A stretch of DNA of 64,000 nucleotides from Microbotryum silenes-acaulis (Eukaryota > Basidiomycota > Microbotryomycetes > Microbotryales > Microbotryaceae). The translations under genes and the position numbers were made by a program. The stretch is from positions 496,001 to 560,000 of the forward strand of contig QPFY01000004.1 of assembly GCA_003665825.1 (NCBI GenBank), read 5' to 3'. Below are positions 56,958 through 64,000 of this stretch, piece by piece. The notes beneath the pieces were generated by a model. It saw only the letters and a list, made by a program, of their open reading frames with translations, was not told the DNA's origin and did no database searches. Within the stretch, counting starts at the first letter, position 1. Each line of letters opens with the position of its first letter.

Positions 56958-57347
56958 TTATTTTTTATTTTTGGAAAAATACCAAAAAGCGCGTAGATTG
57001 AGTAGGTTGCGCGCGCATGAGCGCGCTGTAGCGCGTGTAATGCCCCGTCCGTGCGCGGATACGGCGGGGCGAGCGAGTCTAACAGTGAGCGAAACGCGCG
57101 TGGACCGCCAATAGGGGCCAGAAACAGATGTTTTTCCTGGCATCTTGACTTGTTGGTGTCGTGACAGACACGACATCGGAGGATCCTTGCGATCCTTCGC
57201 CCACTTGATCATTTCGGCAGAGATGCCGAACAAGGCGCCATCGTAAGTGGTACACGCCGTCGTGTCTAGGGCGCCGGAGAGTTGCATCGGGGGCAATTGC
57301 GGGGCCGTCGCGGCGTGGTCGTTGGTTGAGGTCGAAGCAGTCGTCAT
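56958..57347 (-). pseudogene. Possible gag N-terminus of the DIRS-like element
   Basis: From an ATG at 57347 the minus strand reads TTASTSTNDHAATAPQLPPM, SGALDTTACTTYDGALFGIS, AEMIKWAKDRKDPP, a coherent start of about 60 residues. The frame then loses coherence near 57150 in Arg-rich sequence. Position and strand fit the 5' end of the element that continues at 55602. The link is inferred, not shown. Confidence 0.35.
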
Positions 57348-57506
57348 TGCCGGTACTGACAGGGTCGAAAAGTTTCGCGAGTGTAGAGGCAATGAGCACT
57401 GCCGTTCGAGCGAAACGAATAAGGTGCAGAAGCGAACAGGCATTTCTCTCGCCTACTCCACTCTAAGCGCATGCGCGCCACCCCCAGGGGGGCGGCCCAC
57501 CCGTGA

Positions 57507-57699
57507 GCGGACTTTGGGATCACATCCGAGGTCATTCTTGTACCACGTTCATGGGGACTTTGGTACCACATAGTGTAGACGCCTGTATCTCTTGCAATGT
57601 GTGATGTATCACTCTGGGAACAGTATTTTGATGCATGTACAGGTCTATAGTACTTCTGGCCGGTGAGACGAGGCGGACGAAGCAGTAGTTGCTACATCG
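57507..57699 (+). repeat. Left arm of a 193-base perfect inverted repeat
   Basis: Starts GCGGACTTTGGGATCACATC and ends GTTGCTACATCG. Identical in reverse complement to 59319-59511 over its whole length by reading. It includes 23-base-unit words. Confidence 0.9.
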
Positions 57700-58221
57700 G
57701 GGCTCTTCCCTGCTTGGCCGCTCCGGCGCCCGTGGTGTCAGCGATCCCGGGACCTCACACTGCAATCCGGACGACTGTCGGACTGCCAACGTCTGGCAGT
57801 GACGAGGCAGCAAGCGTAGCATGCAACAAACATCGTAGGGTGGAGCAAACCCTTTTTTCCCTATGCCTTGTCACTGTAACGTCATTATCACTGACCATTT
57901 CAGTGACGCCATCACATAAACCACATGGGTGAGCTCTAGCTCCATAAGGCCTGCAACCGTTAGAACCCTCATTAGAAACCGGCAAACTCACGAATGCCGC
58001 TGAAACGAGCATCATTTTTATTTTTTAAAAATAAAACAAAAATTGAAGCTTGGTACGCTCCTCGTCTTTACACCCCACTCGCCCACTCGTACACAATCCT
58101 CACACAAAGCACTCCTTTCCTTCCTTGTTGAGTGGATAGTTCGTCCATTTCGAGCACAACAACGCCTGGATGGGGTACCTTCTAGACGACGCCAAGTACG
58201 CTCATGTCAACAACTTAAGCG

Positions 58222-58860
58222 ATGAACCAACTGCAAGTTCAAGACAAAGGGGGCCGCTCACCCATTGCGCTGCGACAGCAAAGCTCGCCAGAGCCATACC
58301 TATCGGATGATGAATCAGATTCATATGAGGATGAGGACGATTCGAAACTCTCGGCAGCTTTGGTCGCGATTCCCCCCAAGTCCTCGACGTCTCGCACCTC
58401 CTCAGCCTCGGGGCTTTCGAACTCTCGCAAGAACTGTTCCAGCGACTCTGAAGAGGATTCGGCAAGCCATTCATACTACTGAGTCTAAGAAGACAGCTCA
58501 GATGAGGAACTACCTGACAACATCGTCTCCACACCACTCCTGGCGCGAAAAGACAAGAAGATTTGGACCAGCATACCTACGAGCTCTCTCGGCGGAACGC
58601 AGACCGACGAGCTGTCGAACACGACGCGCGAAGCAATTTTCTCAAACATAATCCTCACCACTGCAGAGCACAACGAGTTCCGTCTCAGGCCGCTCGTTCC
58701 TGGCAAGCAGAAATCCGAATGGAAATTTGTAAGCAAACTTCCTGTCCTGGAGCTCCTAAGGTTCATAGCTACAGAGGTGTGTCGAAGCTGCGTGCTGCGC
58801 TGCGTTTTGTTTCGTCCTGTGATCGACCTAACTCTTATTGGTGAGATATATCGACAGAAG
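58222..58860 (+). pseudogene. Interrupted acidic ORF inside the inverted-repeat unit, unknown
   Basis: 58222-58482 encodes MNQLQVQDKGGRSPIALRQQ, then an Asp/Glu/Ser-rich run and stop. A second frame from about 58490 reads DSSDEELPDNIVSTPLLARK, DKKIWTSIPTSSLGGTQ, EAIFSNIILTTAEHNEFRLR and VSKLPVLELLRFIATEV, likely a continuation after a frameshift or an unseen short intron. The acidic N-terminus followed by a globular part looks like a genuine protein, but I recognise no family. Could be captured host sequence or a decayed transposase. Confidence 0.35.
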
Positions 58861-59318
58861 CATGACTGGGCTCCACGCAAATATGAATGCTGTCTCGCTG
58901 TCGTCGAGCGACCTTACGGTAACGCGCCCTCGTCTACTCATCATCAACATCCGTCGGACGTGGCAGTGGGGATCTGATGACGTCCAGAACTACCCATCAC
59001 TCTTCTAGAAGCTTCGAGTCAACCCGCGAAGGTCGACCTGTTGTGGAGGTTCTGCGGATGGCCGTCGTTGCTCGGGGGCCTGCAAAAGAGATCGGGGACG
59101 TTTGAACATCGTTCAACTGCAATGATCATACAAGCAAAAGTCCGCCGATGTCGAAGCGCGACTTATTAGAATCTGTATCTTCGCTCGATCTCTATGAACT
59201 GTTCTTCATGGATGAGAGAAGCGAGGGACCGGTGCCAATTCTGGTCTAATCGGCGCAATCACGCCGTTCGGGAGTGTCGGCCTTGGCGGTTCGGGAGAGG
59301 CTAAGCGGGGCAGAACAT

Positions 59319-59511
59319 CGATGTAGCAACTACTGCTTCGTCCGCCTCGTCTCACCGGCCAGAAGTACTATAGACCTGTACATGCATCAAAATACTGTTC
59401 CCAGAGTGATACATCACACATTGCAAGAGATACAGGCGTCTACACTATGTGGTACCAAAGTCCCCATGAACGTGGTACAAGAATGACCTCGGATGTGATC
59501 CCAAAGTCCGC
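59319..59511 (-). repeat. Right arm of the 193-base inverted repeat
   Basis: Reverse complement of 57507-57699. Confidence 0.9.
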
Positions 59512-59625
59512 ATCGATGTGATCCCAAAGTCCGCTCCGATGTGATCCCAAAGTCGCCTCCGATGTGGGACCAGAGTCGCCTCCGATGTGGGACCAGAGTT
59601 GCCATCCTCGGGACCAAAGTGCCCT
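59490..59625 (-). repeat. Array of the 23-base unit, right bracket of the nest
   Basis: Five to six copies of GATGTGATCCCAAAGTCGCC / GATGTGGGACCAGAGTCGCC-like units with 23-base period, in reverse orientation relative to 51530-51615. The central tri- or tetranucleotide alternates between GATCAC, GTCCCAC and GTACCAC classes. Confidence 0.85.
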
Positions 59626-60273
59626 GCTATTCGCGCGATTAACCTAATTCCGGAGAAGAAAAGCAAACACAGCGAACACCTCATCGTCGATCCCTCGGCG
59701 CCGCGACTGCTGGCCGGGGAACCTGATTTATATATACTCCCAATTGCACTTGGAGACAACGTTTGGAAGCAGTTAGGGTGGTAAAGGGCCCCGTCCCGTT
59801 TAATTTCAGCGAGAAGCGGGCATGCCGGTCCAGCCGGCGGGGTCGTCGCACAGCACTGCCGCGGCATTCGCGATAGCGCCTTGGCGCTGCGATGATGTTG
59901 AAACTCTAAAAAAGCTCTCAAAAGGGTGTTGAATAAACGACAAGCCGAGCTTCGACATCCCCTCCTCTCACCCCTTCGACAACAACCCACTTTCAGTAGA
60001 TACACAAAAAGGTACTCCCGACATCCAACTTTCGTCACTCTTTACCCTACGGCCCTCGCCAAGTTGTCCCATCCCATTCGCGCAACAGTCCACAACTGGC
60101 ACCCGTCGTCGCGCATTGAACAACGTGAGTTGGACGCCGGGCGGTATCGCCTTCGGAACTCGAGTCCGAGTCCTTCCACACGACGGCACCCCACTATACC
60201 CTTGTATCATACCTTACCTTACCTTACCTCACCGAACAGAACTCGAGTCTCGCCCTACACCTACCTCGACGAA
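59626..60273. other. Intergenic region and promoter of the DPBB gene
   Basis: Contains a TATATATA element at about 59729-59736, and four to five TTACC repeats (about 60205-60226) just upstream of the ATG at 60274. The first 150 bases may still belong to the mobile-element nest. No gene seen. Confidence 0.5.
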
Positions 60274-62443
<2,170 letters not shown>

Positions 62444-63395
62444 TTGGACAAGCTACTACGACTTGTGAAGCGTGTTGAGACGTGGATGTGATAGGCCAAG
62501 TGACAGTAATTCTTCTGCTTTTTCGCAATCATTCTTCTCGAGCCCCACTTGTGCGACTTCACTTTTATGTCGTTGTCGTTCCGCAGTGAATTCGTTCATC
62601 TTCACTTCTTCGTTCTGGCAGGTCAGAGCATATTGCCCCAGGTCACCTTTGTAGATCGTCGTTCCTTGGCACGTCTTTACTCGTTGCGCCTGGTTTTGTT
62701 CCAATTTCACATTTGATACCTCTTAATCACGGTTCGACGAGTTTGGAAGCCCCTCGGCTCGCTTCGAGAATTCAGCACGGTGACAATGACGCAGTGGCGC
62801 ATGCCGCTGTCTCACCTTTCGAGGATCCTGCTTCACGGGTTGTTAACGTGTGATCTCTCTCTCTTTCTTTTGTAGTCATAGCCAGTTTTATTTGAAAATG
62901 CTGCACCGTGTGTGAAAACCAGACCGTGTTTCACCGCCGAAGGCTCGGCTCCTTCGGGGTCTCGGCCGGCCTGCTCCCGATCGGGACCTTGGGCGGGTGG
63001 GGGCGGTGCAAGCACTCGGGCTCGATTCTGAAGCTCTGAAAAGCGGCGAGCCCCTTTGTCCGCGCTCTCGCTCCTCGCTCTACCTCGACGACCAAACTTT
63101 GCAAAGGTACGCTACCTAATCCAGAGATGACACTCTATGATCTCAGACTGACGATCAACCTTGTAACTCTCTTCTCATCGCACGCTCAACTGCGGACGCG
63201 GTCTCCCCACACTCGTCATGGCTCGCGAACATTCTCTCGTGGCGACACACCTCTCCCGCCCTACGCCACCGCCACTCGCCTATGCATCACCTCTGTGTCC
63301 AAATCTACGACACACGCTCACCACTTCTGCACACTGTGGACGAAACCTGATCTCACCCGTGTCTGGACACCCCCGACTTCGTTCGTTCAGCCAAA
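62444..63395. other. Intergenic region upstream of fimbrin
   Basis: 952 bases with no supported gene. It probably contains 3' UTR of the DPBB gene and the fimbrin promoter/leader; C/T-rich near the end. Confidence 0.45.
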
Positions 63396-64000
63396 ATGAA
63401 CGTCATCAAGCTGCAGCGCAAGTACCCCAACTTCTCTCAAGAGGAGATGATGGGTCTCGTCAATCAATTCAAGTGAGTGTTTCGAGCTTAGTCGAAGTAC
63501 TCCACTCGATCTTCCCTTCGATGCCATCTACACGACATGTCAAGCTCGATCGATCCCGTCCGGCCGACCGGCGAGGGGCCGAGCCTGTCCACTGCACGCT
63601 CGGCCAAGCGAGTCGTGCACAATCATGGACCTTCCGAGGGAAGATGGGACCGGAGGCAAGAGTGTGTTTTCTAGCAGCATAATGGTTCCAACCCACAGGC
63701 GCACGACGGGCACGGGTGGACTGACGGGACTGTGTCGTCATCGAACCGAACGGCTCGTGATTCATCCCGACCGTCGAGTTGTTTCTGGCTGACTCAAGCC
63801 TCTGGGGTCTGTGTGTCTGCAGCACCATCGATCTCGACTCGACGGGCCGTTTGCCCAAGTCGACCGTTCTGACTTCCTTGTCCTCGGGCGCCTTGTCGTC
63901 ATCCGCCGCCGGCAAGTACACCTACGACCAAGTCCGCGAGACACTCAAGCAGGTCAACCTCGATTCTTCGGGAGCGGTCGAGCTCGACGACTTTGTGGAT
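63396..64000 (+). CDS. SAC6: Fimbrin/plastin (Sac6), N-terminal part
   Basis: Fimbrin bundles F-actin in patches and cables. Exon 1 is 63396-63472 and exon 2 starts at 63833 and runs off the window. Residues read MNVIKLQRKYPNFSQEEMMG, LVNQFN, then TIDLDSTGRLPKSTVLTSLS, with YTYDQVRETLKQVNLDSSG and AVELDDFVD. These are the two EF-hand-like segments preceding four calponin-homology domains in fimbrins. Calcium-ligand Asp residues are at DLDSTG and NLDSSG. The start is the only ATG before the conserved KLQRKYP. Intron 1 is 360 bases, longest of the window. Confidence 0.88.

Larger units (their letters stand above)
57507..59511. mobile_element. 2-kb unit bounded by 193-base perfect inverted repeats
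   Basis: Arms 57507-57699 and 59319-59511 are identical inverted copies with 1619 bases between them. The interior contains the acidic ORF at 58222-58482 and a second open segment. Arm identity implies recent movement or gene conversion. No transposase motif was recognised, so a non-autonomous foldback or TIR element is likely. Target duplication could not be defined, because the right arm runs into the 23-base array. Confidence 0.75.

Overview
The window looks like nuclear DNA of a basidiomycete fungus, probably a yeast-like member of Pucciniomycotina or Ustilaginomycotina. The group is inferred, not proven. The evidence is the gene content (Leo1, Cog3, Rrp36, Sec72, App1, HP1, an Nbr1-like PB1/ZZ protein, fimbrin), dense short spliceosomal introns of about 50-110 bases with GTRNGT donors and CTNAC-like branch points, tightly packed genes on both strands, and GC-rich coding sequence. 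The input ORFs begin at GTG or TTG as well as ATG, so starts and exon joins below were re-derived by hand. For most genes the exon lengths sum to an exact multiple of three.

Layout. 1-2.6 kb is gene-poor and holds a partial ORF, simple repeats, a decayed minus-strand coding fragment with an internal duplication, and a 310-base foldback element. 2.7-4.1 kb is RRP36 (minus). 4.23-5.98 kb is a complete DNA transposon with 32-base terminal inverted repeats and an 8-base target duplication; it carries a truncated spliced gene. 6.4-25.0 kb is a conserved block: DnaJ-X co-chaperone (+), ferric reductase (+), divergent mitochondrial carrier (-), ataxin-10 domain protein (+), LEO1 (-), COG3 (+), succinate-semialdehyde dehydrogenase (-). 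25.3-27.2 kb is an MFS sugar transporter (-). 28.8-32.8 kb is the PB1 plus five-ZZ protein (-). 33.1 kb has a chimeric mitochondrial cox1 insertion in the promoter of a NASP/Sim3-type histone chaperone (33.4-35.2 kb, +). Then come SEC72 (+), APP1 (-), two tandem PQ-loop genes (+), a cytochrome b5-acyl-CoA dehydrogenase fusion (-), an HP1-type chromodomain protein (+), a thioesterase-like gene with an in-frame stop (+), and a mitochondrial PDK/BCKDK-type kinase (-).

51.5-59.6 kb is a nest of mobile elements: a broken DIRS-like retroelement (gag with CCCH knuckle, RT, RNase H, no recombinase seen), a 658-base hAT-like MITE with perfect 8-base target duplication, and a 2-kb unit bounded by identical 193-base inverted repeats. 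The nest is bracketed by inverted arrays of a 23-base unit. 60.3-62.4 kb encodes a secreted protein with two double-psi beta-barrel domains joined by an Ala-rich and poly-Asp linker. The window ends inside fimbrin (SAC6).

Functional themes are housekeeping: ribosome biogenesis, Paf1-complex transcription, Golgi tethering, ER translocation, histone handling, heterochromatin, mitochondrial carbon metabolism and actin. No operon, biosynthetic cluster or CRISPR is present. The novelty lies in the mobile elements, the cox1 insertion, the nonsense-bearing thioesterase and a few unusual domain architectures.
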